Shown: positions 1-24,865, counted from the first letter of the stretch. The stretch is DNA of 64,000 nucleotides from Chrysomallon squamiferum (GCA_012295275.1 CM022672.1:13148995-13212994), one strand, 5' to 3'. Program-made: numbers and translations. The notes: generated by a model from the sequence alone, not told the origin.

Positions 1-1345
1 GGAAATTAATTTAATTACATTAAAAAAAAATAATAATAAAAAATAAAAATACAAGATGCAGGCTGCTTGCTGTAACCTTGGACCTGTATGAAAATATTTA
101 TTAGAAAAAATACATAGAACTGAATAGATATTTACTTAAAATGACAAATACAAAGAAACAATATTTTCATATTTGAATGTATTAATCTGTGAAGTATGTA
201 TTAAGGTATAGCTGCAGTGACAGTCATTAAACCATTTCACATATACATGCTGCTCAGTGAACTTACTACCTCAAAGAAAATACTTGAGTTATGAAAAAAA
301 CTTGGTGACAAAATACACTTAAATAAATATTAAACATTAAAAAATAATAATAAATAAATAAAATCCCCACATTTATCCAGCATTTCTCACATTTTACATG
401 GCTGAAAACAAAATTCTTATTCTGCTAACTGTATTAAAGCCTCAGGTATTTTAGGTGGCTAAATATATTTTACTTTGTTACCTGAGTACATGATGTGTGA
501 CCAGGTCTGACAACACAGTTTAAGCTTTCTGGTTTTCAGGTTCACTTCTTGGTTCATTTCTAGGTGTCACCTGAGTATGGATGTAAACTTACACGTAACT
601 TGTCACCTTTATAGAATTGTTTGATGATGTGTCCAGGTGAGCATATATGAACCATTACTGCACATGAACCTGGAAATAATGTTTAAATAAAAAGTCCAGT
701 TGAGTTACCTGTCAGTCATGGAAAACGAGATATTTTACATTTTGCATTCAGTTTCTGATTAAAGGTTTATAATTACATATATTTTTAGTTCTAACAACTA
801 TTATATGTTTTAAATTGGCCATCTCTTTTTCATCATGTTACAGCAGTTCTCTTTATTTGTAATCTAATGCTGTAATGGTGCAGTACATTGAAACATCACA
901 TTTAATATAAGAATGCAATACATTTCACTTAGCTAAAGATACGATTCTTCTGCATCTAATGGAAGCTACTCCAGATGTTTTTACAATCTGCATACAGAAT
1001 TGTTATTGTTGTTACATAAATAATTAGTATTAAAATAACAATAGATGCTTGGTTGTCATGGTAAGTAATTATTAAAACATATCTGGTATAGCAAAATATA
1101 TTTTTAAAAATTGTTTTAATTTCGATTCTAACTCTGAGATTTCCTTTAAATTTCTAACTTCCTTGTTATCAGTGGATTTAGTTTGGTTACATTGATTTAG
1201 TAGGTTGAGACTGCTATTATGACAGGTTGTCGTAGCTGCTGGATAATTAACAGTTACTACAGGTATCGAATTTCAGCATATAAATAGTACAATTACTGAG
1301 TCATTTACATGTGTGCATGTGTATTTTGCTTGTGAATATGTATAT

Positions 1346-1386
<41 letters not shown>

Positions 1387-2643
1387 AATAACTAATGTCA
1401 CTGACATGGACATATCAAACACGAGCACTTGGCATTTATATAACTAACTTTAAAGTTTAGAAAAAAAAGGTAATTGAATAAGTAGTAATGAATATTGCAA
1501 CAGTTGTATTTTTCTTTAACATATAGGTAGCGTTTTGTTCTCATGTTAACAATGCAAGCATTATAAAAACATTAATACACACTTTTTAATTGTTTAACAT
1601 CTGTGCTGTGATTTCAGTATACAGTCACATCTGCATACATGTAATGCAGGCACCTGTCTATGATGGACAGTCTGAGGTTCCCAGCACCATTTTCCTGTAT
1701 TTTTATTTCTATATAAAAACCACTTATAAAAAAATGTCAGTGTTTTATTATTTTTTTTATTAGATATGATGAACACTGGTCTTCTACACTTTGTGTAAAG
1801 GTTATCACTAGTCTTTCTAGGACAGGTGTCTGTCCTTAAACAAGCAGAGTTAAACAAGTCAACTTCAGCAGAAATTAAATACTATTGTAGTCTAATAGTT
1901 TTAAAATTTATTACCAAAATGCCACCCAAACAGTGCAAGCCAATCACTTTACCACTGGATCAGAGGGTAGATGTCATTTAAAAAAACAAAAACTAAAAAA
2001 AAACCCACCAAAAACAGAGATAGAAATTAAATGCTAAAAGAATGGGTGAATGTTTTGGGGCGGGTAGAACTCAGATTGATGGCATTTCAAAGAAAAATGC
2101 TGATTATGATAATAATGAGACCTCTGACAGAAAATAGATGGAAATTTAATTTCTTTTTCACATAATAAAATAGGATGTAGCTAAGTGCTTGTTATTTCAT
2201 TTTTTAATTACATTTTTGTGCATGTACGTGGATTTTTAATAGTTCTAAAGCAAACATCTTGGATCTGTATTTGGCAACCTCTCTTTGGCAGCCATTTGTG
2301 CCTGGTTCTATGAGTGGCTGTCATTGATAGGTTTGACTGTACATGACATTTAATATAATAGTTCGTCCTATTTCTTGTTATACATCATATTACAAACTAT
2401 TCATTTTATTTATTTTGCATATTCTGAACTTTAAGAAGGTATGTTTCTTTTCTTTTTTTAGAAAAAAAGAGCCAGCAGAAACAAATCAAATATATAAACA
2501 GTGCTGAATTTGAAGTCTTCTGAATCAAACTTTTTAAACCACAATGTAGATGGCTTTATTTATTTTTGATGAACCTAATTTTTTTAAAGATTAAACTTGG
2601 ATTAGATGAAATTAAAAATTTGTGTAACTTTCTGCCATTTCAG
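1..2643. other. Non-coding DNA upstream of the first visible Abl exon (probably intron 1)
   Basis: No reading frame here looks like protein and no exon with start codon plus donor could be recognised. Because the exon at 2644 begins inside a codon, transcription must start further left, so this stretch is most likely the 3' part of the long first Abl intron. It is AT-rich, with a GT microsatellite at about 1349-1382 and several A or T runs. The polypyrimidine tract and CAG acceptor for the Abl exon lie at about 2625-2643. Confidence 0.6.
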
Positions 2644-13144
<10,501 letters not shown>

Positions 13145-14090
13145 AGTTTGATTCATCCCTGTGTGAGAGAACTTTTATAATTAAAACAATTTATTTTGTG
13201 TGGCTTTTAGCCAAATTGTGTCAGTTTTTATGGAAAAAGAACTTTTTACAAAAACAAAAATATTAATAATACAGTTGGCATGTCTGCATGTGAATATGGC
13301 TAGTTTGAAGCACATTTTTATTGCAAAGAATTGTGGAAGAAAATGTAATTGCTTCTTGTGTGTTTTGTTTTTAATTTTATTACAAAGTCATTTTAAATTT
13401 GTATATTGTTAGAATATCATTTACACTCAGTATTTTTAAAGTTAAAATTTACTCTGATTAAAAAATTGTAAATATTACTTTTATTTAATAATTTTTTTTT
13501 CCCCTTTAGTAATTGTTACAAAAGTTATTTTACTATAATTATTAAGATTATTAACATTATTAATTTAATATATTTGAAAAAATTAAATATTCAATGTACA
13601 GGTTTTATTTTCAGACAATGAATTATGATATGTATATTAAATCTTTACTATTTATAACTTAAAATATTACCTTTAATCCATTTTTATAATAATAAATTTA
13701 TATACCAATCATAAAAATATGTAGTATATACATATGAAATCATATTGATGTAGCAGAATTAAATGAATTTTGACATATTGTTACTAACCTAAGCTTACCC
13801 AAAATTTACATAACTCTAAATTAATCTTGAAGCAAGAACATTTTCATTCACAATTTCAAAAAGATGTTTTTTTTTTTTTTTTATTTATTAATTATTTTTT
13901 TTAATTTTATAAATGGGATTGAATGTGTGACTGTTTTATGTTTTATGTGTGGATTCAGTAAGTTCTAGTGAAAAAAAAATATTAATGAAAAAGAAATGTT
14001 TTTTAAACTTCAGTTTTTGCAATTTTTATCAAAACGGCTGTATAAAATAGTTAAATAAAGTATACTTTGTGCCAGTCACTGTCTACTGTT
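13145..14090 (+). other. Abl 3' untranslated region
   Basis: After the stop, AT-rich sequence without protein-like frames continues to a good poly(A) signal, AATAAA at 14054-14059, followed by a T/G-rich stretch around 14085. The end point is inferred; other AT-rich hexamers occur further downstream. Confidence 0.5.
14054..14059 (+). terminator. Candidate Abl poly(A) signal AATAAA
   Basis: Canonical hexamer with a following GTCTACTGTTTGT-type GU-rich element. It is placed about 0.9 kb after the Abl stop. Confidence 0.4.
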
Positions 14091-15589
14091 TGTATGAGTG
14101 AAAACAAACTAAAAAATCCATCCATCTGTTTATACAGTGTAATTCAGGCCAGATTTTTTTAAAAACATTTCCACTAAAGCAAAGATTAAGGATGTGCTCA
14201 TTTATATTTTAAATACATTTCGACGTTGCATTTCATTACTTAATCTTCATTATAATCCAGATCTTTTCAAAAATCGTAATAAACAAAATTATATTTTATT
14301 TATAGTCCAAATATAAAAATCACTGTTTGAAGTTTGGCTCAGGTAAAAACAGATGAGAAGATAAAATGTGTATTTATAATGTTAATACGTGTATCCTTTG
14401 ACTAACTTCCAAGTGAATAATTTCTGGTTTAATTGATCAGCAGGAATATATTTTTGTCAAAAACTTATATTTGAAATGGTCAATGTAAAAAAATGTAAAC
14501 AATATAAATAATTATCTTTCAGATCATTCTAAGCAATAAGCTGGACTTGTTGAAGATTAAATATACTGAAATGTAGAGTTACATTTTACAAGATAGCTCA
14601 TGGAAATTTTTAAGAATATCAAATGATATATATATATATATATATATCTTTATTTTTTATTACTTTTTTTTTAACATTACATTATCTTTCTTCTGAATCA
14701 TTGTCATAGAATAGCTCAAGTACAATTAAACAATTTTTATTTTAGTTCGTATTTAATTAACAATGTCATGATGAAAAAAAGATGTTTACAATTCACTTGT
14801 AATCTGAGATGAGTATTTTTACTTCATATTTTATTTTTAAAATGTGCAAGAACCTCTTCAATCTGTTTTAACATAATCAGTTAATTTTTCTGTAATATCT
14901 TAATATATCAGAAATTATGATAAAAACAGTATTACATTTTTAATTTTTTTTTTTTTTTTTTTAAATACATTTTTTTTAAGCTTGTAATCCAAACTAAAAC
15001 AATTAGTGAATCAACAAATTCTATCAATTAATAAAATAAGAATGCAGATATCAAGAATTGAATTTTTACTTACTACATAATGGAAATATGTTTACAGTTT
15101 CATATTTACAGGCTGTATGATGTGTTTAAAAAATTACAGATTAATTCATTTGTTCACAATCTGAAACATAGACAATTAAATAACAAAGATCTGTTTTCCT
15201 TCAGACTCCAGTTACCAGTGCAGATGAAATACCTTATTTATTTAATTTGTTTTTTTACTTAAATAAGATTTCCTCAAATATTCTGTTCTTTGAACACCAT
15301 CTCTATCAATCTTATGTATTATGTCACATATTAATTTTCATATTTAAATGCAATGGTACGCAAGATACTTAAGAATAGATTATAACCAGATCAGTTATGT
15401 TTTAAAATGATCATTAATTTCTCTTTCTTCTGGTATGGGGGTTAGGTTGTTTACTGTTACATTTTATTATTCTTTACTTTATTTTACTCTCGGTTGTTTT
15501 TAAAAAAAAAGCAAATTGTACAATGTTCATAAGCATTTATTTACAAGGAACAAAAAAAAATACCACACATATAGTAGTTGTTGAATTTG

Positions 15590-15800
15590 TTATGATAAAA
15601 TTAATTTTTGATAAATTTCAGTTAATATAAAAATATTAATAATAATCTTACAGATAATTGTGGAATGTTGTTATTAAAATCAAATGGATGTTTGTTAAAT
15701 TTCAGTTAAAAAAAACAAAAACAAAAAAAAAACCTTACAGATAACTGTGGATTCTGTTACTACAGTAAAATCGATTTTTTTTTTTTTATCTTTCAGTTTG
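15590..15800. repeat. Degenerate tandem repeat, about 95-base unit
   Basis: Three related segments share the order: a Pu-rich TTACAGATAA(T/C)TGTGGA block, TTGTTATTAAAATC-like sequence and an AATTTCAGTT block. They recur at roughly 15600, 15690 and 15770. No coding function is visible. Confidence 0.45.
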
Positions 15801-16204
15801 TAGAAATTGTAAAATGTCTTTGTACTTAAAAAGAAAAAAGGAAACTAATGTAGCTGATATAAAAATTAGTAGAATTGTGATGTATATAACTGTTGCTGAA
15901 GATTGGAAAGTGTGGCTGTCTGTGTTCTGTGATTCATGTTCTAAGTGCAATGTTTAGCAGATTTCATGTCCTTTTAATTCAGATTTCTTTACAGGAATGT
16001 TTTCCATTCTGTTGTTACTTTGTTACTTCTTTTTCCATTTTTTATTTATTTTTTCTTAAATATTTCTTATTTCTTGTTATTATTATTCCTGTTATTATTT
16101 TTTAATTTTTATGGCCATTTTTTTTTTTTTTTTTTATATATATGTTATAGCCTGCATTCTTTTTTAAGATCTATATGGTTATTTTATATATATATATATT
16201 ATAT

Positions 16205-16720
16205 TATTTTAATTTAATTTTTGCTGTCTGCCATGTGACCATTTGCTTTCATAAAAAAAATTACAACCTCTGTCGTATTGTTCCCTTACCTTTTATCATT
16301 TTGCTTACTTTACTTACTTTTATTTTGACTTTTCTAACAACTAGTTTATTTATTTTGTTTATTATTTATTTTTTGGCTCTAACCTTTGTGACTACTTGCT
16401 TTCAAATATACATCACAGTTGTTCGTTCACTTGCCCTTTTATTTTGTCATGTTTTTATGTACTGTATTATATTTAAAACTTTATTTTTTAAATTATTTGT
16501 TGTACTTACTTAATTTCCTTTGCTCTGAAGTTTGTGACAGTCACGTACATCACAATCTCATCCCTGTTGCTCCATTTTCTTCCGTGATTTTCTTCTTCAT
16601 CATATTTTAAAATCTATATTATAATTTTTTTTATTATTATTACTTTTATTTTATTATTATTATTATTATTTTATTTTTTTTCACCATTTGCTTTCCAATA
16701 TACACTCAGATCTCCACTTG
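16205..16720. repeat. Degenerate dispersed repeat with CATTTGCTTTC core
   Basis: The core ACCATTTGCTTTC or ACTACTTGCTTTC followed by AATATACA-like sequence occurs near 16238, 16393 and 16685. It is separated by T-rich DNA. This looks like a decayed minisatellite or transposon remnant; identity unknown. Confidence 0.35.
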
Positions 16721-17116
16721 ACTTCAACAAATTCTTCCAACATTTCTTTCTAATTTTAATTTATATATCACATAGAGATTGCATTTAATATGTGTCTGCT
16801 ATAATTCATTGTCATATTACATTCATGTACGATACAGATTATCATTATATATATATATGTCACAAAATAAAGAACAAGTTGTAAAATACTTCATATAATT
16901 ATCTTTTCTTTTTGTTCTTTGCATTCTGCTTCTTATTTCCAATCAGAAATTTTTCATGTTATTTTTTTTTTTATCACCTCTGTCTCAGCCATATCATTAG
17001 CCATTAGTAATCAGAGAAAGATTTTTATAAAAATAAAATAAAGTTAATTCACATTTGTGATTACAAATACAGGCATATTGTTTGGATTATTTTTTTCATT
17101 TTATAACTTCTGCTAC

Positions 17117-17118
<2 letters not shown>

Positions 17119-17193
<75 letters not shown>
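17119..17193. repeat. Foldback trinucleotide array (AAT)n(ATT)n
   Basis: About 13 uninterrupted AAT units switch directly to about 11 ATT units, giving a nearly perfect 75-base inverted repeat able to form a hairpin. Confidence 0.9.
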
Positions 17194-17194
<1 letters not shown>

Positions 17195-18061
17195 AATGAT
17201 AATGATATTGATGGATTTGGAACTAGGGGATAAAAGGTTCTCGTGTAAGGAGGAATTAAATACAAACAAAACTGAGTAAATGTTATTATCAATTTACTCA
17301 TTGTTTTCAATTAAATATATAAAAAGAAAATTTATTATGCAAATACACAAATTTATTTTCACTAATTCTTAATGCAACAGGACATTTTAGCTTCTCTGTA
17401 AGGACACAAACCAAGCATTCATAACATTGACTAAATTACAGACTTTTTAATGAATGCAGACAATAAACTCCAAAATAAATTTATTTATTAAAATCGCTAA
17501 TTATTAATGTCTTTCGTGTTTGATGAAATGAATATAAAATGACCTTGTTATGAAATGCACACCATAAGCTTGATTAAATAACATTTATTTATTAATTGTT
17601 TAAGTGTTAAAGTGATAAACGTGCACAGTGGAATGAATTTCACTTCTAGGGATATGGGTCTCTGTTGTTTGCCCTGTTACAGATTATGGGCTAGGGAAGC
17701 TTAATGGTTGTAATATTCTTCAGCAAGGGACAGTTCACAAACGGACGACACCAGTGAAAAAAAATGAAGCATTAAATAATCTTCCTTATGAAAATCTTGG
17801 CGTATAAAGTTATAATATCAAGAAAATTCCGTAGATATTTTGTACGTCTTCAGCCTTAATTCAGTTTTGAAATGGGTTATAATAACTTTTTGAATAGCAC
17901 TGCTATTAAATAACAGTTTAAGTAACAATGACAATAAAAACAGTTTTAAGACATTTTATTTTTCAACATAAGAAAGTGAAGGAAAAATCTTGAAGGTGAA
18001 CAATTTTATTTATTTTTGTCATTGATATTATTATTATTAACATCATCCTCATCATTATTTA

Positions 18062-18111
<50 letters not shown>

Positions 18112-18112
18112 C
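18062..18112. repeat. ATT microsatellite
   Basis: A T-run followed by about 14 ATT units. Flanking DNA shows no gene. Confidence 0.85.
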
Positions 18113-18361
18113 AGAACTGATCCTGTTAGAACAGTTTAATAAGCAGTAAAGAAAATAATGAATGGTTGTTACTAAAGATAACTTCAAAACAGATAGCCAG
18201 TAAGTACACAGTGATCAAAAATATTCCTTTCTTGTAGAAGCCGTTGTGATGTGTAGATTTTTATATCTGTTGTGTATTTCAATGAAATTCTTGACTAAAT
18301 GTTTAAATCTGGTCACATTTAGTTGTTATTTTTTAATTAATTCAAAACCTTTTTTAATCAT

Positions 18362-18404
18362 ATTATTATTACTATTATTATTATTATTTATTATGATGAT
18401 GATG

Positions 18405-18466
<62 letters not shown>
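18362..18466. repeat. ATT/ATG compound microsatellite
   Basis: About 100 bases of ATT units with an internal block of ATG units at 18392-18404. Confidence 0.85.
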
Positions 18467-18468
<2 letters not shown>

Positions 18469-19035
18469 TTGAAAAATGAATTCCATGTAATTATTGTAAA
18501 TGCTCAAGTGTATTTTAAATAAAACATTTACATCTGGTTTATAGATTTTATTTTTCATCTGCTCTACAAGTTTCTTTTCGAGCAATGAGTTACTTGCCTT
18601 GCAGATCCGATTCTGTTATTTTGCTTCACCACACTTCAGACATTTATTTTATTCCCCAACACTATTAACTTTCTACATTCTGTTTCTTCATAATCTTAGT
18701 TCCATTATTTTTAATTGTTGGTGATAACATTTCATTTCAGCAGTCTAACACATAAGTATATTTGAAATACATGGTCTAAATGATTGTGTACACTTCCAAA
18801 TTGTTCTTTTGTTTGATGATGGCAACCAATCTTTTCTAATAATAAAATATGATAATAAATTGAAAAGTTCAGAAGGACAAATAAGACCATTTTCCATGAC
18901 ATTTTTTAGACAGAAGTAATAGCATGTGTTAAAAAAAAGTCCTAAAAGACTGAGCAATTTGCTGACTCGTCTGACAGTGAACAAAATGTTAACATGGAAA
19001 ATAGTAAAATGTCATTTTCTATGCATTGTCATGAA

Positions 19036-19037
<2 letters not shown>

Positions 19038-19084
<47 letters not shown>
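19038..19084. repeat. ATT microsatellite
   Basis: About 15 uninterrupted ATT units. The Tyr-rich frame across it is an artefact. Confidence 0.85.
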
Positions 19085-19086
<2 letters not shown>

Positions 19087-20994
19087 TCTGTTTAGCAATT
19101 ACTGGCCAGTGAAGAAAATATGAAGCAATAACTTGGAAGTTTACAAAATATGTTTAAACCATTTATATATATTAATTGTTCTGTTTATGAAAACACTTTT
19201 AAAACATTCTAATAGATGCATTTCTTTACATGGAGATTTTTAATATAACAAATTAAATACATTCCTATTAATAACTGGAAACAACATTCTTACTTTAATA
19301 TCTGCTTTACTGAGTTTCATATTTGTGAATTTATTTTAACAATATAGCTGATTTCTTTATTATCATCTTAGTATGGGCTTAGGATATGTGAATGTCTTCA
19401 TATTTCTGCTTTGAAGAAAAATATTCTGAAACTAAATGTCTCTTTTCAATTTGTAAAATCTGAAAATGTTCTGAATTGATTAATTTTACAAGGGTTTGTA
19501 CATTTGTTTTCTAATTAACAATTGAAAGCACACTTAAACTGGCTAAATTTCATTAGTCTTAAACATATGATATTTTTCAGATTAAAGTTATTCTTTTTTT
19601 GCATCAGTATTTTATTTTATTTTATTTTATTCTTTTTGTTCATTGAATTGGAAATATTAAATATATACTATTTAGTTTATACATCATTTTCAATGCAATT
19701 TATTTATTTTAATTTGAATTGTTTTTATTATTTTTATTACATAAGACTTATAAATTTATTATTTTAATTAGCAAGTGCATTGTGATTACCATCATCAGCA
19801 TCAATTTTTTTATATTTTATTTTGTAACTTTTTCTAATTTTTCTAATTTTTTTAATAGGTGCATATATAATTATATTTCATCACAGCAGAAGAATTCAAA
19901 GATATATATTTAAACAGAATACAATGACACTCACAAAGATTTAAAAAAATAAAATGAAAAGACTAAAAGATTGGGAAATTGGGCAGCTGCTTTTAAAAAG
20001 AAACTAAATAATAGTAGAGGGCATAATTTTGTACATAGCCAGGCAATATTTGTTATATCTGTATTGTTTATTAAATAATTACCTTTCAGTGAAATCATGT
20101 TAATTTCTTAGGCAAAAAGAACTCGCAATGTTGTAAAACTGAAAGAGACAAACGATGAATTAAAAGTAAGCTAAGACAAAACTGATCTACAACTGTATAT
20201 TGAAATGAATAAAAATTAATTGAAATACAGCTAACAAGGATGAGTAGAAACTGTTGATTTATTTCTTTATCTAGTGTTTAATAAACATATTTCTATTATG
20301 TTAAATTAATCTGGTCTAAATGACATGCACTGTTATATTAAACATTTTGTTATCTTGTTTGCTAAAACAGGTAAAATCTGATCTTATTGAGTGATTCCGT
20401 AGACAATTTTACAAAATTGAAATTTCTGGTATTATGTGAAAGTAATGCTATTTTCCATCAAGTTGGGATATCTTCTGTTTACATTAGATCAATATTCTCT
20501 ACATGAACTGTTCTATTCCTAATAAAATTTTTACAAAAATGAATTTTTAAATATTGTTATAACTATGAAATTTTCATGTGTTAGATGAAGCAGACGCATT
20601 CTTGTGTACAATAGTGTTTAAATTCTGATCCAAATGACATTGCTCTTTGTAAAATGTTTACAAAACTTAATTTAATGATGTATGAAAGCTGTTATTTTTC
20701 ATCATGTTATGAATGAGTAAAAATATGTTCCAGTTTACAATTAGATAAAAATACTCTAAATTGTTCTGTGAAGACTTTAGAAAACTGAGTTCTGAAATGT
20801 GTTGATATAAATAAAGGGAAATATGTCCTCGTTTACAATAGCTCAAACATCTGATGTGAAAACGTTTTGGAGTGTGGTCAGAATGAGAGTCTGTCAGTTG
20901 ATGTAGTTGTTGTAAATAGTTACTATTTATACAGAGAAATAAAACATTTACTTAGTAATATAATGATTAATTAAAAACTAACTGTATTGCTCAG

Positions 20995-21025
<31 letters not shown>

Positions 21026-21391
21026 TAAATTTTGTTATTACCCACGAGTATCATATGTTACAAACACAAACGAATATTAATTCATTATGTATTCATTATT
21101 AACATATTCAGTTTCAAATATTGATTTGTCTCCCCTCCCTTGACCTCTCATTTCCTGTGAAATACAATAATTATTATTGAACCAGTGATCTTTCCATGAG
21201 GCTTGTAGAATTCGTTGTACATGTTCAAACAAATTTCATTTTGTCCCTCGCACTCTGGGAGGGACTCCAGTTATATGTGTCGCCTTGTATATTTGTTCTT
21301 CTTCTTTAACGAAGTAATAAAATCAGTGGAACAATTTTCAAATGCCGATTTACGTTGTGTTTTCTAGTTTTATATATTTATTAAAATTAAA

Positions 21392-21393
<2 letters not shown>

Positions 21394-21457
<64 letters not shown>

Positions 21458-21464
21458 TATTATT
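21394..21464. repeat. ATT microsatellite
   Basis: About 70 bases of ATT units with two interruptions near the right end. Confidence 0.85.
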
Positions 21465-21626
21465 GATTTTAAGAAGCCATACATTTTATTTTTGTGTATA
21501 TCATTAGACTTACACTTGTACCAGTACTGATACTTGATCATAATATTTACAGATTTATATATATATATTTCATAGCTTTGATACATTTTGATATAGATTT
21601 TTATTTCTTTTCTTCCTTTATTATTA

Positions 21627-21647
21627 TTTTTATTATATTTATTATTA

Positions 21648-21682
<35 letters not shown>
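21627..21682. repeat. ATT microsatellite
   Basis: Imperfect then perfect ATT units; AT-rich flanks. Confidence 0.8.
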
Positions 21683-21886
21683 TTATGATAACATTGACCA
21701 CCAATATCTGGTCATTAAATTATCATATCGTCTGCAATATTTTTAATGTTTATTTATTAAAACGGATAAAAAGATAATAAACGTTAACGTTTGCTAATAA
21801 TAAAGTATGATAATAAATAAAATAAAAATTCGCGAAAATACAATGGAAATGTGACGACATTTAGTCCATAAGGTACATTTGAGTTT

Positions 21887-21888
<2 letters not shown>

Positions 21889-21943
<55 letters not shown>

Positions 21944-21966
21944 CGCGCGCGAACTCACACACACAA
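21889..21966. repeat. CA microsatellite with CG-rich tail
   Basis: About 25 CA units run directly into GAGCGCGCGCG, then CA again. Alternating purine-pyrimidine DNA of this kind has Z-DNA potential. Confidence 0.85.
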
Positions 21967-22072
21967 GTCCGCTCATACAAACACATATCTACGAAATAAC
22001 GTCAAAATGAAAATTGTCATCCTCTCTTAAACGTTATTTATAAATCTATAACTTGAAGACATAATAAAAAGC

Positions 22073-22100
22073 AACACACGCACAAACACACACACACACG

Positions 22101-22137
<37 letters not shown>
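22073..22137. repeat. CA microsatellite with CG interruptions
   Basis: CA units with CACG interruptions, about 110 bases after the previous CA array. The two may derive from one ancestral array. Confidence 0.85.
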
Positions 22138-23020
22138 CAAAAGTGTAGTCAAAGTTACACTTTACGAAAGGTACAGCGTTCCCCGACAAAATTTCTTATG
22201 CGTATTAGTTAGATTTTTTAATGTGATGTTTCTGCAATTTTTATCTGAATGGATTTCCTATGGAGGAAATTAAAGACTGACTGTAAATCGCGGTATGAAG
22301 TATCATTTCCACACGCTCCTGTTAGAATGAGCTGTTAGTACATTTTGACAGTGATACTGAATGCAGCTTGTTCACGTAATTCATTCAGACGTTTTCGTCA
22401 TTTATGAAACCTAATTCTTGGGGAAAAAACGTCATAATAATAAGAAGAAGAAGAAGAAGAAGAAAAAAGAAGAAAAAATTACAACAACAAGAGTAATAAT
22501 AATAAATAAATAAACAACCGTGCAGGTATATGACAAGCAATTTGATATGAATGCCGAATTGAAATTCAACTGAATTTAAAAGGTTATTACATTATGGTCG
22601 TGTTTTAGTCTGTTTGTTTATTTTATTTTATTTATTTTATTTATTTTTTTATTTTTCGATTTGTTTGTTTATCAAAAATTTTCAATCGAAATTTAAAGTA
22701 TTTTCGTTTGTTTTTTGTTTTTTTTTATCTTATGTTATTTTCACCTAGTGGGCCCTACGACACTCTACATTAGTGCAGCAATGAACACTAAGAGAAACGT
22801 TTTAATATAGTATCTCAGAATTACCAGAAGAGATCAGAAAGTAAAGAAGAAATCTTTTATAACATAAAAGATCAGAAACCCAGCAGTGCCACGAAACACA
22901 GTAATCGTTTGTCTCGAGAAAACCACGGACAGTACAGTACATGCCACAGACTTTGATGAACATATATTTCTTTATTTTATTTTGTTTGATTGTTTATTTA
23001 TTTATTTATTGTTGTTGTTG

Positions 23021-23055
<35 letters not shown>

Positions 23056-23338
23056 ATTTTGAAGTGGGGGCATTATGATAAAAAGAAAGTATAACTGTTT
23101 TATAAAATATAAGCATCAGTTTTTGTACAATGCTGGCTTTGTTACTAATCGAACGAATTTAAAGTGCTCCTGAAGTTATTCATTTTATTTTAATTAATTA
23201 ATTTATATTTTTATTTTATTTTATTTTAACTAAACTGTAGGAAAATAATCAAGCTATGTTATATAAATCTGATACAGGAATGGAGTATAAAAATATAATA
23301 ATCCCAATTTGTAACAAACAAAAAATAAAATTAATGAA

Positions 23339-23340
23339 TG

Positions 23341-23403
<63 letters not shown>
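23339..23403. repeat. AAT microsatellite
   Basis: About 21 uninterrupted AAT units. The poly-Asn frame over it is an artefact. Confidence 0.9.
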
Positions 23404-24865
23404 TACGAACAAACAAACAAACAAACAAAACACCTTTCAGGTTAGTAAATAAACATCTAATTATGCGGCAAAACTATGTGAATATATAAAAGCAGTTACA
23501 GTATCTTTAACTGATGTCTAAGAATAGAGAAGAGTTCTTAAAAGTGAGATACAATTACCTACCCAGCAATGTCTTAAACAAATATTATTGAAATTATGTG
23601 GTAGACCTCTTGCTTGTTTATTTTATCATTCAGCAGTTTGAGATAATCCGACTTGCAATGATTGGTCTTTGGGCAACAGTCGAATCTTACAAACTAAGTT
23701 CAACAAACAGCCCTTTGAGTTACGGTATCACTTCTACGAATGACATCAAGGTCGTTACCTAGATTTGTAAGGATTACAAAAATAACATTAAAAAACCCCA
23801 CAAACCATAGAGAATAAAATATTCAGCTTAGTTCATGTCAAATTTGAATGTTGTTTGTGATAATGAAAACTATTTGGTTTGGGTAATTTATAATAATGTT
23901 GTGTTAGCTTCTTTTCGTGTGACATCGTGACAAATTAAACACCAGGTTACAGTGTACTTTTGATGCTATAAATACTTGCCTTAAATACCTTTTACAGTCT
24001 TTCAAACACTAAACATCAACCTTTGGTAATAATAAAGTTTTTAAAAAAAAGAAGAAAACAAGTCCTGAAGATTCTCGGAGGCCGACGTTTCTTCCATTTT
24101 TCACAAGTGTTAGATTAAGAACACGACAGTGGTTTAATACGCAAATAAGATGCATTTTCTGTGAGTGACATCACAATAAAGGATAATATACCAGTCTTAA
24201 TACAGACTCTCGAACTTATTATTTCGTTATCAGTATTTAAAATGAGCAATGAAATAAAGCAATGATAAATAAAGCAATGTTTCGAAATGTACGAAATGTA
24301 CCTAGGCCATTTAAAGGTATACTTGAAGCTGTTATGAGTTAATGGCAGTTAATTTTATGGTTTCTATTGAAAATAACAGAAATATTCAAAAAAAACAATA
24401 TATTAAAGATGATGGTATAGTTTAATCATTTTGGTACTTATTAAGTTTTCACGCACGATTACCATCAAATACACACTATAGATGAATGTTTCAATTTTTA
24501 AAAGCTATGACGGATAACATAATTTATAAATTATTTTAGAAACGCATTGTCTGTATTATTTTAAAACGATATCATTAAACTTATAACAATTTATCGCTTT
24601 GTTAATCTTAAAGAATATGTTAATAATTTTGTTAATACGCTGACTGACATGACAGAATTTGCCTTTTGTTTTAGAAATTTAGATCGCAGTCAAAAATAAG
24701 TCTGCATTTTAGTATCAACTAATAACAAAGGCAGCTCCAGGTTAATGTTAATATTTTATTACTTCTTTTTTTCTTCTTTTTTTATTATATATTTTTTTTT
24801 TTTTTAAATGTGTTTTCTTCTTCTTCGAAAGGCCTGGAATATACGGATTGTTTTAGTACAAGCGA

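Larger units (their letters stand above)
14091..24865. other. Gene desert rich in microsatellites
   Basis: About 10.8 kb with no gene that I can support. It consists of AT-rich DNA interrupted by many AAT/ATT arrays and CA arrays. Apparent frames here are poly-Ile, poly-Asn or Leu/Phe-rich artefacts. Two patches are less AT-rich than the rest: 21120-21300, discussed as a possible orphan exon, and 22150-22430. The last part (24720-24865) should hold the 3' UTR of the minus-strand secreted-protein gene, with AATAAA on the minus strand at 24760-24755. Confidence 0.6.

Noticed and set aside
1594-1857. Minus-strand 87-residue Cys/Lys-rich frame
   Set aside because: No homology, signal peptide or splice context recognised; probably chance within an Abl intron.
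17082-17279. Poly-Ile frame (and similar poly-Ile, poly-Asn and Leu-Ser frames elsewhere)
   Set aside because: Direct translations of ATT, AAT and GA microsatellites.
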